Origin: Porogramme epimiltina
Taxonomy: Eukaryota; Basidiomycota; Agaricomycetes; Polyporales; Polyporaceae
Direction: 5' to 3'
Assembly (NCBI GenBank): GCA_900155495.1
Contig: FTLJ01000391.1
Span: 17,946 to 81,945 of the forward strand
Length of the DNA stretch: 64,000 nucleotides
Shown here: one piece after another, positions 46,401 to 58,710 of the stretch
Position numbering within the stretch: the stretch's first letter is position 1
Layout of the letters: every line of letters begins with the position of its first letter
The notes under the pieces: generated by a model
Databases searched by the model: none
Seen by the model: the letters and a program-made list of their open reading frames with translations, nothing else
Told to the model about the DNA's origin: nothing
Program-made: the position numbers and the translations under genes

Positions 46401-49400
46401 GGTGAGCTCGGTGTAGAACGCTGTAATTGAAGATTTATAAGGGAGATACCCAGGGTATAGTGGTGTCTACTCACTCCTCACGTCCATCTCCTTCATACGT
46501 CCACGTATAGCATCTAGGTCCAGGCGCACATAGCCACGATCCCGAGTCGGTTCCATGGATAGATACCCTGTGGCGTGAAGACGATTATGCTAGTTCACAT
46601 GGTAGTTAGCAGTGTTTCTGAGTGTTATCGCGATCCTTTTACCTCGATCGGCCAACCCACAGCATGGTCTACTGAAGAAGCAGAGCTGACGCTCCATCTC
46701 GTGCCCTCCAACTTGACCTGCACAGGCAACGGCTTCTCGCTTGACAAAGGAAGCATTCCGTGGAATTCGACCTCGTATACTTCGCTTGCACCGAACTCAA
46801 GTGCCTTCGATTGATCAGGTTACTAGTCAGTCCCAGCTTGAAGCGTACGACGAAGGACCTACCATTTCGATGAATCCCGCAGCGGGCATAATCGGCTCAC
46901 CCTTGATGACGTGGTCCGCGAGCCCAGGGTGCGTCTTGGTGTTTATCGCAAGCTTTTGGTAGTTCATGGGGCCATTCCTGTTCTGCCTTTGTCGAGAAAC
47001 TTCCGGACTTTGTATGACCCAGGGTACCACCTTCGGTGCAAACGGGTATGGAGGCACCTTGATCCTTTTCCTCTCTCTCCCAGCGGCGAGGCTGGACAAA
47101 ACGTCAAAGTCAACGCAGTTATGTCCTGCCACCACGATCTTCCCGAGCGCGTGCACGAACTCGCGCACTTCGACTCCCGCTTCTGCTGCGCGCGGGCGGC
47201 GGAGCGGGCACGTGACCATCGACGTGGATCCGCGACCAATGAGGTAGCTTGCTAATGCTGGGTGTGGGCCGATTTCGACGAACGTCGCATTACGATGTCG
47301 TGAGGAGAGGGCAGAGATAGCATCGTGGAACAAGACAGGCCCAATCGTGCCGTCCCAAAAGTAGGTTGCGTCGAACGGGCGGTCGAGGGCATGTCCTGTG
47401 ACGGTTGAATACGTCTCGACGGAAGGGGCGATGATTGGATGTCTTGCAAAGACTCCCGTCGCGAGTGCCTTGAACTCTTCGCGACAACCTTCCATGAGTG
47501 AAGAGTGTACGGGTACGCGCGTGCGCAACTTGCGCGCGAAAATTCCACGGGCTGACGCTTTCGCCACGGCTGCATCGATATGAAGCTCTGCCCCTGAAAG
47601 TGTGACGGCACTCGAGGTGTTGTAGCATCCGATCGTGAGGACTCCGTCTCCGAGCTCGGATTGAATCTCGTCGATAATCGCGCGAGCGTCTTTAGGTGAG
47701 CACGAGACGGCCGCCATGGTTCCTTTGGCATGTTCGACCAGTGCTAGGGCGCGACCACGAGCGATCGCGAGCTCCATAGCCATAGCCCTTGAGCCGGAGC
47801 CTGATGCGGCTAAGACGGAGGTCTCTCCCGCGGAATGTCCAACGACGATATCGGGCTTGACGCCAACGGCGGAGAGTGCGTCGACGAGGGCAAGCTGGAG
47901 CATCGTAAGGGCTGGTAAAGTGATGGAAATGGGCCACAGGTCGCCGAGGGTGTCTTTAGGGTCCTCGAGAGCATCTGTGAAAAGCGCGGTCGATTTGAGG
48001 AGGGAACTACCCGTGATAGATTCGTAAACAGCGTCGAGCTCCAAAATACTCTTGCGGAATGGGAGACAGAACGCAAACAGCTCCCGACCCACTGTGACCA
48101 CACAATATAGTCAGCAATGACTATGCCTCATCCTGGTGGGGCGACTTACTTTGGAAATGCTGGGTACCCTGGCCAGAGAACACAAACACGATCGGGGGGC
48201 GAACCTTTGGAGCACGCGCAGGCTTCTCGAAGTCGATGCTTTCTGGAGGTATGGAGCCATCTACGAGGATGAAGGACCGCCATGGCATGGACCGCGTGCG
48301 GCGGCCCAACATCCGTGCGAGTTCAGGAATATCCTCAGCGCCGCACGTGACCATATTCTCGAGGATGCTGTGCCCCACCGCACTCGCAGAACGCGGAGAA
48401 AGGCCACCAGCCACGACCAACGTAGGGACACTCTTGAAGGTTCGGGAATCCCAGAAAGCTTGGGGAGCGACTGCATGTGGAGCACCTTCGATTACTGCGT
48501 GGCCGTTTGCTCCAGTGATGCCAGAGCTAGTCATCGCGATGAGTGGGCGGGCCGTGGGGGACCGTGCGCTGAGCGGCTCAGGCTCCAAGGGAACGCGTAA
48601 GCGATACTTCTTCCAGTTTATTGCGGGGTTTGGAATGCTGAGGTTGACGTTGGGAGGAATGATGCCGCGCTCGAGTGCGCCACAAACTTTGCACAGAGAG
48701 GCCAGAAATGAGGTGATTTCCAAGTGTCTAGAGCGAGATAGTGATCAGCACATGTGTGCATGTTAGGCAAAGTCCGGCACGTACCCTATGTTCCCCTTCA
48801 CGCTTCCAATTACCAGCTCATCGTCGCGCTTGAACTCGGCGCCAATCCAATTCGCTTCTGTTGGGTCGCCTTGAGCAGTACCTATGTAGAACGCAGTGAA
48901 TGGCGTGAGCAAATATCGGTACAGTCATATTGAGAACGGCAGACATACCCGTCGCATGGAGTTCGAGGAAATCGACATCTTGGGGTGAGCGACCTGCTGC
49001 GCGAAATGCACGCTGCATTGCGTCGCGCTGTGCGGATGCTGCAGGCGCATTCGCAGGCACCAGTGATCCGGAGGAGTTTACTCCAGTACCAAGGATCTAT
49101 TAGAGAGATCTGTCAGCGCGAAAGAGAGTGTTGGGGGATGTGGCTGTAGGCATACAGTAGCATATACGTGATCGTGATCACGTAACGCAGCCTCCAGGGG
49201 CTTCAACGTGATGACAACTACTCCCTCACCCCGTCCAAACCTGTAGAGCCACCTATTAGTAGACTTCTCACTTTACTATGAGTATATACTTCACGTACCC
49301 ATCCGCCGAGGCATCAAAAGGCTTACACTTCCCATCCTGAGACAAGATACCCCCTTGAGTATACGACAACCATTCCATAAATCTACAGAACATTCCTTGT

Positions 49401-50265
49401 TAGCTTCATTGTATCAGCCAACGCGTAGTTGCGCCTAGCCTGTGATTGATCTGAGAACCGCCTACAACAGCTGCATCACATTCTCCGCTGCGTAGGGCTT
49501 GCACAGCGAGATGGGTTGCATAAAGACTTGAGCTGCACGCCGTGTCGACGGGAACGCTGGGTCCACGTAGGTCGAAATGATAGGACACACGATTTGCGAC
49601 CACAGACGGAACATAGGCGAAAGAGCCAGTAGCCTCTGAATCATCCTGTAAAAGGCACGGTGACGTCAATCCTTCTACTCAACGAGGTGAGAACTGCTGG
49701 AAGTAGAGCGTACGTGGCCTGAGGTAGCACATATGTCATGCGCGACGCAGGACATATAACAACCAACATTCTTGCCGCGATAGTCTATCCCGGAGTCGCA
49801 GAGTGACAAGAATGTTGTTTCGAGGAGCTTCCTAACACCGAGGGGCATGAGGCGCGCATCCTTCGCGGTGACTCCGAATTCCATGTGGTCGAACAGATCA
49901 ATGTGTTTAAGGAACGCTCCGGTATCGGTGGTGACCTCACCAATTGCATTTCCCTTGATACTGTAAATAACATGCGTCTTAATACAAGGGGAGAGGTGAC
50001 AACAAGTTACGTACCCTTGAATGTTGAAGCGAGACTTGGGGATTGCCTCATATGCCTGCCCTTTCTCCAAGAGAAAGTCGAAGAATGTGTCGTAGTCCAG
50101 ATTTGTCTCCGCCCATGCCCCACTCGGGAGTTGGGCGGTAATTCCGACCTTGAAATGATGAGGTAAGAGGAAGGATTGGTGTGATGGGCGCGCACTCACA
50201 ATGGCGATTGGATGAAGAGAGTCGGAGGCCATAGTTGTTGCTGGAGGTGAGCCAGATGAGTTCAC
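43402..50265 (-). CDS. Reducing-type polyketide synthase (KS-AT-DH-ER-like-KR-ACP)
   Basis: More than a dozen exons on the minus strand. Start at 50265 or, in frame, 50232 ([11 protein letters not shown]). KS: nucleophile Cys in VDTACSSSL (49535-49537), His in ELHATG plus [10 protein letters not shown] (about 48956), and VKGNIG-HLEITS split by an intron near 48725-48785. [12 protein letters not shown], Ser at about 47832-47834. DH: HxxxGxxxxP as [10 protein letters not shown] near 46884-46913. The 45300-44700 region has an ER-like fold trace ([20 protein letters not shown]) but no clear NADPH loop. [22 protein letters not shown] near 44596-44540, and [20 protein letters not shown] with the Tyr. 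[17 protein letters not shown], Ser at 43537-43539. There is no methyltransferase signature and no thioesterase or reductase after the ACP; it stops at 43402. A TATA-like TTATATATAG lies near 50469-50478. It should make a reduced polyketide chain; the product is unknown. Confidence 0.9.
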
Positions 50266-50468
50266 TATGAGAGCTATATGACTGGAAAGAGGCCCTCACC
50301 ACCTGCTCAAGGCACTGCATTCTTCGCTCACGTCGACGCCGAACCAGTGCAGAAGCACGGAGAAGCTGAGAAACCAACTTCGACTCAGCGGAGATGATGG
50401 AGGACATGCGATACAACGATATGGGCGTTGTCCTAGTGTCTATGTGAGCAGGAGTTTCGAATGCGAAC

Positions 50469-50478
50469 GTCTATATAT
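50469..50478 (-). promoter_or_regulatory. TATA-like element upstream of PKS
   Basis: TTATATATAG on the minus strand about 205 bases before the first in-frame ATG. The intervening leader contains an out-of-frame ATG at 50416 opening a long overlapping frame, which may affect translation or reflect an unmodelled 5' exon. Confidence 0.45.
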
Positions 50479-51432
50479 AACGGACCACTCGAAAGAATGA
50501 GCAGCTGAGATCTGTACGCCCCTCAACTTGCATCGGTTGCATGGCGTTAATACTACTCCCGTGGTGGCGCCCTCGATATGATAAACCGCAAACAGCGAAG
50601 CATGTTAGATAGACCTACATTTGACAGCCATTTCAGCGCATCACTCTCAGATGGACGGTATTTCACTTCGCAACAAATGAAAAGACTTACAAAGACGAGG
50701 AGATGAATTCCATACGAGATGGGTGAAATATTTGGCAGTTACATGGAGTTGCCGTCCTGTCTGGTAGGGACGGCCGTGTCTCCGCAGTAAATGCTGCGGG
50801 AACCCCTCATTCCGGTGGAAGACGTAAGTTCTGGTAGAATGCCTGTAAAGACTCATTGCAGTCAACAAAAACGCCCAGACATACACGAGAATAGCGTACT
50901 AGATTTGGCTGATTCGCATGGTCACGGACACGCCGGGGAGGGGGGTGGAACATGGACGGAAATGCGGGCACGTCTGTGTTCCCCTTGGCATGTGTTGGAA
51001 GACACGTCTGCCAAACGTCTCCCTGCGGCCGTGCGGTGACGTCTGCCCCGAAGTCGATGCCGTATGTCGTCTGTCAGCCTGAGAACGTGATATATCTTAA
51101 AGAGGTATATGAGAACATGCTCAATCAGGCGCTAGATAGAGGCCTTTCTACCTTTGCTATGTTCTACGTTGCGGAGTCGACGACCTTCGGGCCTCGGCGT
51201 GCGGGAGAGGTAGCAACGCAACGAAATAATCCTCGAAGACTAGGACAAACCGTGGGAGCGGTGACGTCATCGTTGAAAAAGAGCCGGCTAATCATAATAA
51301 GCGCTTGTCATTGAGCGCCTAACTTGCCTACCGCAACGCCATGGCTTCCCATCTCTCTACGTTGCTCTATCATGTTTGAGCGAAAATATTGTATTCAAGG
51401 GGGTCAAAATGACCCCGGAAGCAATTATTAGA
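50479..51432. other. Intergenic between reductase and PKS
   Basis: No ORF here matches a family I know. The reductase 3' end and the PKS promoter are the only functions I can assign. Confidence 0.5.
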
Positions 51433-52993
51433 TCACTCCATAAATCCAGTGTCTCTCCACGCAGCTAGCCATCTGGCTGACACGTCGCGTCCCAGCGCAG
51501 GGAGATGCCGCAACGTCGCCGACGCCGCCTGGGCCTTCTCCGTCGACATCGGGATCATAGCCGCGACTTCACGTCCTTGGTTAAGTTTCAGCTCCCGGAA
51601 GAAGTCCAGGAGGGCCAAAGCCGGGTTCTCCGCGACAGCATGAACGTATGTCTCGCGAGAGCCCCCTAACTCGATTGATCAGCAGATGCCAGGAAGACTC
51701 CAAACCTCGAAATGAGACAGACCTTCGGAGATAGACTGTGCGGAACCCAGGAGCGCGTTGATCCATATAGAATACGGGACGACTATGACATCTAGGTCGT
51801 CTGCAATAGCAGTGATCAAAGTGCGCAAGCGAGCAGGTCGCGGATGTATGAGGTGCAGAATCGTCTCGGGAGATGCCCACATTTCGACTAGGGCGCGGGC
51901 CGCTGAGTCGTTCGTCAAATAAGCAGCGCTCTGGGTGATGTTGTAAGCATATACCGCATCGCGCGATCGAGACGAAAAGGAGCTCACGCCGTCGATATCG
52001 GGTAGGCAGCGGGTTGAGAGCGCGGACTTGACCATCGAAGGGAACCACTCCACCTCATTCCAGTACCCGTTTCGGTCTCCACACGTCTGGCCTAGGCGAA
52101 CGATTTGCACGGAAACATCAGAACGGTCTGCCACATTGAGCAAAATCCTCTCTGCAACCCATTTTGATTCTCCGTAGCCGGATCCGAGCGCGCCCTCTGG
52201 TCCCGTAGGTTCTTCATCGACGGGTAGAGGAACACTGCTGCCTGGGTCGAGTCGTCAGCAGAGCGTGCATATGGTGGCTCAAGAATGGTAAAAACCTTGA
52301 AATACAGCAATGGAACTGACGAACTGTATCTTAGGTGGTGTGATGAACGATGAACTGAGTGCCAAGTCGACGAGGTGCCGTAGAGACCTGATGTGTAGTT
52401 CGAACGAGGCCAGTGGAAGGTTGAAGTTGACCTGCCAGGCTGTGAGACGATTTCATGAGCACGAAGAATGGTCAACAAGCTAAGAGGTACTCGCCATTAT
52501 GTATGATATGAGATACGGAACCGCGTATCTGTGGTCCCATAAGCATCAAGAGCGTCGCACGTCGACCACAACTCACCTCATCGAGTAGCTCCTCATCGAG
52601 TCCCAGCCCAGGTACCGCTAGTTCTGCCTCTACGAACCTGAGCTTGTCCGAGTCCAAGAGGTCTTCGTCCAGCTCCCTCGCACGAAACGACGCCCTCTGT
52701 CTCTCTAGAGATCGCGAGCCCCGCCGATTGACCGCATACACCAACGAGACACCAGGGTTCTCCAACAGCGCTTCCAAGAGGACGCAACCAAAATTTCCTG
52801 TCGTCCCTGTTACGAGAACAACGTCCTTCCCATCAGGCTGCGGGCGTAGCAGATCCGGGCGCGCGGGGAGGAGAACACAGTGTTTGTCCGCGAGGGCGAT
52901 GAGATCTTCAGGAGTATGAGGTGCGCTGAGAGAGGCGGGTAACGAACGGCCTGGAACTTCGGGTGCTTGTGGTACTGGTGGTAGGACGGGCAT
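51433..52993 (-). CDS. Free-standing thioester reductase (NAD-binding_4 type)
   Basis: About five exons; ATG at 52993 (MPVLPPVPQAPEVPG). The extended-SDR Rossmann motif is VVLVTGTTGNFGCVLLEALL (near 52825-52765). It is followed by VSLVYAVNRRGSRSLERQRA, LDSDKLRFVEAEL, and SVSHIIHNG joined to WQVNFNLPLASFELHIRSLR. The catalytic YxxxK is in GSGYGESKWVAERIL near 52190-52150, then VQIVRLGQTCGDRNGYWNEV. ILHLIHPRPARLRTLITAIA followed by VVPYSIWINALL is the usual C-terminal substrate-lid region. The last exon ends RWLAAWRDTGFME at 51433. In fungi this domain normally ends adenylate-forming (A-T-R) reductases or PKS/NRPS. No adenylation or carrier domain is seen upstream. It is codirectional with and next to a PKS lacking a release domain, so trans reductive release to an aldehyde or alcohol is a reasonable inference. 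Confidence 0.85.
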
Positions 52994-54949
52994 TGGGTTG
53001 CACGAAGGGCAGGACTGCTGAGATAGCTCGCACTAGCGGAGGCTCTCCTAGAGGGAAAACTGGATGAGGGTCTTGTTTCGATGTAACAGGAAACGTCTTA
53101 CGAGCAATAAGAAGATGCCTAGTAGAAGACGCGAGGTTCCGTTTACGACAGAGTCTGGGCTGCCGATATCACTGAGAAGATGCAATATGTCAGAATTGTG
53201 TAAATATGAATATACCATGTGTTCGACACTGGAACGCCTCAATTTACCGGCCCGACGGGGCTTGCGTGAGGATGGAGACACAGTGATTGATGAGTCAAAG
53301 AGGCCATGTCTGGCAGTCACTACAGATATTCCGCGCGTCACACGGGTATGCATGCTCCATGGGAGCTATGATCTGTCAAGAACAGGAGTCAGCGAATGCC
53401 GCGGCTTTTGCAAACTTCCAGAGCGGATTACCTCCGCTCAACCCCTTAGATCAGCGGTTTTACAGCTGACCATGCGGAGCGCCAGCATTGTGAGTGGTAG
53501 ACACTCCCGCCAGAGAGACAAACATGGCGACCACGGAACGGAGAAGGTATGTCAAGGCGGAAAGAGTGGAAGTTGCCGCCAACAGTCGGGGCCGCGGGAG
53601 GACCCCTGGGACCTGCCACGTTGGCGGGACCCCGTATTTCCAAAAAAACGGTGTCAGACGAACACCACTGCGTTGCCGCATTTTGTGGATCGATTGGTAC
53701 CACGGCCTACTGCGAGGACTTCCGGCGCTGGAACGGTTCAGCTAGCATCTTCGTAAGCACGCTGATTCATGCTGAGGGTACGCAACTTGTCAACTTAATC
53801 ACTTCTTGCCCTCAGGGCATTCACAATGCACGCGGAGCGATGACGGTCCGCACACTCTACGGAATCTCAAGTGCTCATACAATCTGTCCAGTCCTCACCT
53901 CCGACAAGCCCGGGCGCCTTAAGCAGCATCCTTCCTCAACATATCACTTACCAGCAACGGCGTTATGCATCTCGCCGAGGGATTTACAGCGGGGAATTGT
54001 CCTCGTTCTGCGAGCAGAAGCGCTGCCGTCGCTGACAGGACGCCGCCAAACCTTGCTGATCCATCTCGAGGGTGAGCGATCCTGGCATTCTTCTCCATCA
54101 TTTAGAAGAAGAGAAATCTGACCTGCTGTACAGGTCTCCGCGTAGCGGCTCTCCTCCGCCGGTGACCTCCACACGGGCAAGCTTCTGACATGGCAAGGGC
54201 TTCAGGAGAACGCGCGACAGGATCTCTGAGGTGACGGAAAGTAACAGCCAGCGGGGGTAGCTTCTGTGCTGCGGCATTCTAGGTCAGGGCACCCCGGCAT
54301 CCCCGCTCACACGTTCTTAATAATCAAGCCTTTATCTTTAGGAGCAATGGGGCGGGAGAGTGCACTTGTGCTACATATTTTATCGCGCAGTGGCTACATC
54401 CCCTCCTATCCGGGTTCCCGCAGAGGACCCCCATTACTGAGAATACGGTCATCCTCTGCGGCCTAACGCTACAATATTGAGCAGGCACTGTTCACATCGG
54501 GGAGGAGCGCGTCGATGGGCGTTTACGCTACGCGCCGGTGTCAGACCCTGGCAGGTCTAGAACTGTTGAGCGTTGAAACGATGACTGCTGGCTGCATCAC
54601 ACCCACGTCCGCGACCATGGGCACCCGGGCAGCACCCCGGTATCCGCGTGACAGCCTTCTTAATTGGGAGATGCTGCCGCCATACAGAGCGTGAGCTCCA
54701 CGCTGCTGCAGCGGCTCTAGCTAGGGCTGCGGAACTGGAGGCTGGTAGTACCCGCTCATATACGGGCGGAGGCTCGCGTAGGCGTGTTATGGAACCAGTA
54801 TGTAGCTATAAGTGAGTGGGCTTTGAATTCAGGACCAGATTGTCACTTTGCTTGAGTAACATGGGAGCTTGGTCTGACTAAGTACATCGGGGTCCCGGCA
54901 CTGGGTCGTTTCGGAACTATGTGATATACATAATGCTCGGGTGTATACG
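52994..54949. other. Region without recognised gene; holds a dispersed repeat
   Basis: Many overlapping frames but no known family. Positions 53930-54065 share a diverged segment with 63510-63590. The stretch 54260-54680 is GC-rich with two loosely similar CACCCCGG...TTCTTAAT blocks (about 54289 and 54630). Probably decayed mobile or gene-relic DNA. Confidence 0.45.
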
Positions 54950-56812
54950 TCAGTGGGAAGAAACATCGCCTTTCTCAAGGCGCCTTCCAAGAATCTGCTC
55001 CAATACTTCTTTCCGTGGAATTACCGTTCTCCCAATGACTGACATCCCGCCGTTAACTCGTAAACCAATCCAGAAGCCGTGTATGGGCCACGCCGTGCTA
55101 CACACGAGAAGAAGCTGATCCTGTTTGACTTGCCGCCTTGTCGCTGCATGGACTATGCCCAGCAATGAACCGTAGGGCGTCGGGATGCGAACGACGTCCG
55201 CAGCTTCTATGACTGCGTCTGCTGTACGTAGCGACGTGCCACACACCATGCAAACAACGAAGCGTCTGAGCTCGCGCTGAAACACGTTTTCTGGAACCTC
55301 TGGCATTCTGCTCAAGGGGATGACTACCTGGGGACAAAGCACTAGCTGGGAGGTTGCGTGTGGGGGTAAGAATTGTGACACAGCAATGGGGGCGAACTGG
55401 TGGGCAAAGTATTGGTGGAGAAGGCTCTCTGGAGAGCTAACATGATGGGGAAGACCCATCGCAGTACATGGGCCTGTGGGGGAGACAAAGGCCATGTGTT
55501 GAAGAACGTCTGCAGTGTGTGCCCAGTCGTCCTTGAGTGAGGTCAAACCCGCGAGGGTAGTATCCACGTCTTCCAGCATAATGTTGCTGTCAACGACGAA
55601 ATTCTTATCTTCCCCTTGTGAGCGGTCTGTAACAACGGAGACGAATGTGTCGTAGGCCTGCCCTATGTTCAAAGGGGTATCCAGGAGCCACGGAAGGGTG
55701 CTTCTACCGGAGGATACAAGCATTCCTTGGGGAACTTTGGGTATGGCCCGGAAGCGTTCTAACACGGCTGGTTGGCTGAATGCGTCACGAAGAAGTTGTG
55801 GAAAAGTCAGGCTCCGTGCCCCTTGTGGAACTTTGTACCCCTGCACATCAGGGAAGACCGCGAGCACGTAGTCGCGAGCTTTGGTTGTAGACCGTTCGCT
55901 CTTCCATCCCTCTCCGATGGGGTTGTAGCCAGGGGCAGGTCCGGGATCGCAGTTGTAGGCAAGCATGTTAACGTGGTGCTTATAGACAACGTCGCAATAA
56001 AGAGAGAAGAGGGCACCCTCGACTTCGGTGGCTGATAAACCATGATAAGCTAGCTTGTCGTAAAAGAAAGTTTCTGCTTTTGTGCGATAGGCCAAGAGGG
56101 ATCCATGCTCTACCCAACCGTTCCTCCTTGAGGTGACATCTTTCCGTGGCCTATCGCAAGGAGAAAGGTTCAGGAGGATGAAATCTAACACGAAGGCGTA
56201 AAGACCCTCCTGTCGAGTCCATAACCTCTCAAACCATGGGTCCGCGAACATGAAGTGTGGACATGACCGGCCATGGCTTAGTTCCTCCTCCCCAAAAACC
56301 TCCCGATCGATGGGGCCGCTTTCGTACACTTGACGAGCAGTGCTTTGCCACACCTCGCACACTGGACCCTCGATGAGGACTTTAACACGTCGGCTAGACT
56401 TGTAAATGGCAGGTATGGCAGTAAGCTGGTCCGTGATGCTGATGGTGGACGTTTCTGTTTGATTGATGCAGAACAAGTCCATCCAGAACCAGCCTTCCCC
56501 GCAAACATCGTCTCTCCGTAGGATGGACAGGATGTCCCGCTTTCCAGGGCTTAAAGCAACTTTCGCTGTTGCCAGATGAGATCAGGACCAAGAAATCTGA
56601 AAGACACTCTTGAGAACAACAATGACAGCTCAGCACTTACTCGAAATGCCATCTACAACAGTATACTGAATGGTTTCCGGCGTTCCCCACACGTGTGATA
56701 TGGCGATGTAGTCATCCTCAGTAGTTGCGTGGGGTTTACGGATGATGTAGAGAGAGCCATCGCTTCGTTTTCCTACACGTACGAGGTAGATCTCCATGAT
56801 GATAGTGGTCAA
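54950..56812 (-). CDS. HET-domain (heterokaryon incompatibility) protein
   Basis: Two exons: 56812-56641 and 56559-54950. The acceptor after GAAAG at 56560 keeps GIS-IALSPGKRDIL in frame. All three HET-domain blocks are visible near the N-terminus: DYIAISHVWG, GWFWMDLFCINQTETS and WFERLWTRQEG. The remaining 400 or so residues are a less conserved region ending RRLEKGDVSSH at 54950. Total is about 593 residues. HET proteins act in non-self recognition and can trigger programmed cell death on contact with incompatible partners. MEIYLVRVGK at 56797 is an alternative start. A complete LINE is inserted 35 bases before the ATG, so the native promoter is displaced by 6.4 kb while the coding sequence itself is uninterrupted. 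Confidence 0.9.
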
Positions 56813-56835
56813 GAGGGAGGTTACAAGCGGGCTTT

Positions 56836-56847
56836 AAGTAGCTGTTG
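56836..56847. repeat. LINE target-site duplication, left copy
   Basis: AAGTAGCTGTTG, repeated exactly at 63263-63274. It defines the 5' boundary of the full-length LINE. Confidence 0.9.
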
Positions 56848-56991
56848 GACGCTCCTTGATCTCACACCTCCACCTGCTCCTTTTTTCCCACGCTCCGGGC
56901 CCACCGAGAAGACCCTTGCAGGCGACAAACTGGCCGCCCAGGAGGGATTCGCGATTAAAGCTGCGTCCCTTATACCCGAAAAAGAACTTAG

Positions 56992-58710
56992 ATGTCCCAG
57001 CGACCGCGATCTGCAAAACCCGCGCCGAAGAACCCCCCAGCGGCGAGCCGCGGTGCTTCTGGCGCCCGTGCCAGCGCGACGCCCGACAGGGCCCGGGGGA
57101 TGACGGCATCGAGAAGCAAGGCCACTCTCACGCAAGAAGAGTTATTGGAAGAGGCCAGGACGGCAATTCCGGACCTGAACGCCGCCCTGGCCTTCCTCCA
57201 ACAAAGGGACTATCAGCTCATTCCCACCGACGAGGGCGCGATCACCAAGGACGCCCTCGTCACCGGTCTGCTTCATTTTGCTCGCGCCTCCCCCACTGCT
57301 GAACTCGCCCGAAAGGGCCTTATTTCCTTCGCATTTTTAGCACAGGAAATTTACAACGACCACCTATGTGACGCCATCACGAACCAGGTGGTCGATCGAA
57401 TGGAGGAGCAGATAGTATTGCGTATCGACGACTACATCGAACATAACTCCAAACAAGAAGCAGCGATGGACACCGCCTCCCTCCAGGAGGGCCTGGAGGG
57501 CACGCGACGAGAGCTCGACAAGATAACCGAGAAGCTCGGGGAGGTCTGCGCGCGGTTAGGGGAGGCGGAGGCCGCGCTCACGGCAGCGCGCGCAGGGGCA
57601 CAGGCGGCGGGGCAAGCGACCCCGCCGGCAGGTACGTCACCCCCCACCGCCTCCGCACTGACCCTGGAGACCGCCCCCGCACGCACGCGGCGGGCGGTAG
57701 ACCTCGCAGATCTCCTGCAGCGCCAGCTCCTGATCCGCGGGGTGGCACTCAAGGACGGCAGCGGCCAGACCCTCGACGACCGGCAGGCCCTCGAAAAGGC
57801 CCGACAAGCCCTCAACATGCTGCCCGCCGGCGGACTCTCCCCGCCCAAAGACGCCGCTTTCGAATCAGCGAAGATCCAACGTCATGGAGATGTAGTTTTC
57901 ACCCTCTCGAACAGCGCCACCGCCCGCTGGCTCCTTCAACCCAACGTCGCCCGCGTGTTCGCGGCGAAAATGGGTATGGAAGCTAAGCTAATCGAACGAA
58001 CCTACAGGTTGATTGCAGAACGAGTCCCTACGGAATTCGACCCCCACGACCCAGCAACGCTCCGCGCGGTAGAAGAAGCGCACGGCCTCGACCGCAACGC
58101 GATCGCGCGCGCTGACTGGATCAAACCGATCGAGCGTCGCCGCCCCGGGCAGCGCCTCGCCTTCCTCCAGCTCACAGTCACCAATGTCAACCAGGCCAAC
58201 AAGGCCCTCAAGGGCCTCACGCTGGCGGGGCGCCGCGTTCTGGTGCGCAAGGACTTCGACGAACCGCGGCGCTGCATGCGCTGCCAAGCCTACGGCCACC
58301 TCGCGAAGGACTGCGAGAGCGCCACTGACGTCTGCGCAAACTGCGCGGGCATCCACCCTACAGCACGCTGCGATGCGACGAACACCCCGGAGCGGCACCG
58401 CTGCGCGAACTGCGCGAGCGAGGGACACCCAGCATGGGACCGGGCCTGCCCAGCTTTCCTCGCGCGCACGCGCGAGCTGTCCGCCCGCCGCGCGGACAGC
58501 GGATTCCGCTTCTATGTAACTAACAACCCCGAGACCTGGATTACAGAGGAGGAGGAGCTCGCGCAAGCGCCCCCGCTCCCATCAGTGTGGTCACAGATGC
58601 AACACCTTTTCGACGCGGCCAATGCGGCCGCCACCGCCCCCCGACAGACACAACTCGACAGCTACTACCGCGCCAGCACCCGCGCGCCCGCTACCGTTTC
58701 TAATGCCTGA
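56992..58710 (+). CDS. LINE ORF1 protein with CCHC zinc knuckles
   Basis: 572 residues. A basic, low-complexity N-terminus is followed by a coiled-coil-prone stretch (LEGTRRELDKITEKLGEVCA, about residues 168-190) and a central domain. Then come zinc knuckles: CMRCQAYGHLAKDC, CANCAGIHPTARC and CANCASEGHPAWDRAC. It acts as the RNA-binding, gag-like partner of the retrotransposon RNP. The stop TGA at 58708-58710 overlaps the ORF2 start by 8 bases. A downstream ATG at 57100 is possible, but the first ATG keeps a normal leader. Confidence 0.95.
   Translation: MSQRPRSAKPAPKNPPAASRGASGARASATPDRARGMTASRSKATLTQEELLEEARTAIPDLNAALAFLQQRDYQLIPTDEGAITKDALVTGLLHFARASPTAELARKGLISFAFLAQEIYNDHLCDAITNQVVDRMEEQIVLRIDDYIEHNSKQEAAMDTASLQEGLEGTRRELDKITEKLGEVCARLGEAEAALTAARAGAQAAGQATPPAGTSPPTASALTLETAPARTRRAVDLADLLQRQLLIRGVALKDGSGQTLDDRQALEKARQALNMLPAGGLSPPKDAAFESAKIQRHGDVVFTLSNSATARWLLQPNVARVFAAKMGMEAKLIERTYRLIAERVPTEFDPHDPATLRAVEEAHGLDRNAIARADWIKPIERRRPGQRLAFLQLTVTNVNQANKALKGLTLAGRRVLVRKDFDEPRRCMRCQAYGHLAKDCESATDVCANCAGIHPTARCDATNTPERHRCANCASEGHPAWDRACPAFLARTRELSARRADSGFRFYVTNNPETWITEEEELAQAPPLPSVWSQMQHLFDAANAAATAPRQTQLDSYYRASTRAPATVSNA

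Noticed and set aside
50048..50416. Possible upstream exon of the PKS starting at ATG 50416
   Set aside because: No splice combination I tried joins it in frame to [11 protein letters not shown]; kept only as a leader with an upstream ATG.
53040..54949. Missing adenylation and carrier domains of an A-T-R reductase upstream of the R domain
   Set aside because: No adenylation core motif or GGDSL-type carrier site was found on the minus strand before the HET gene.
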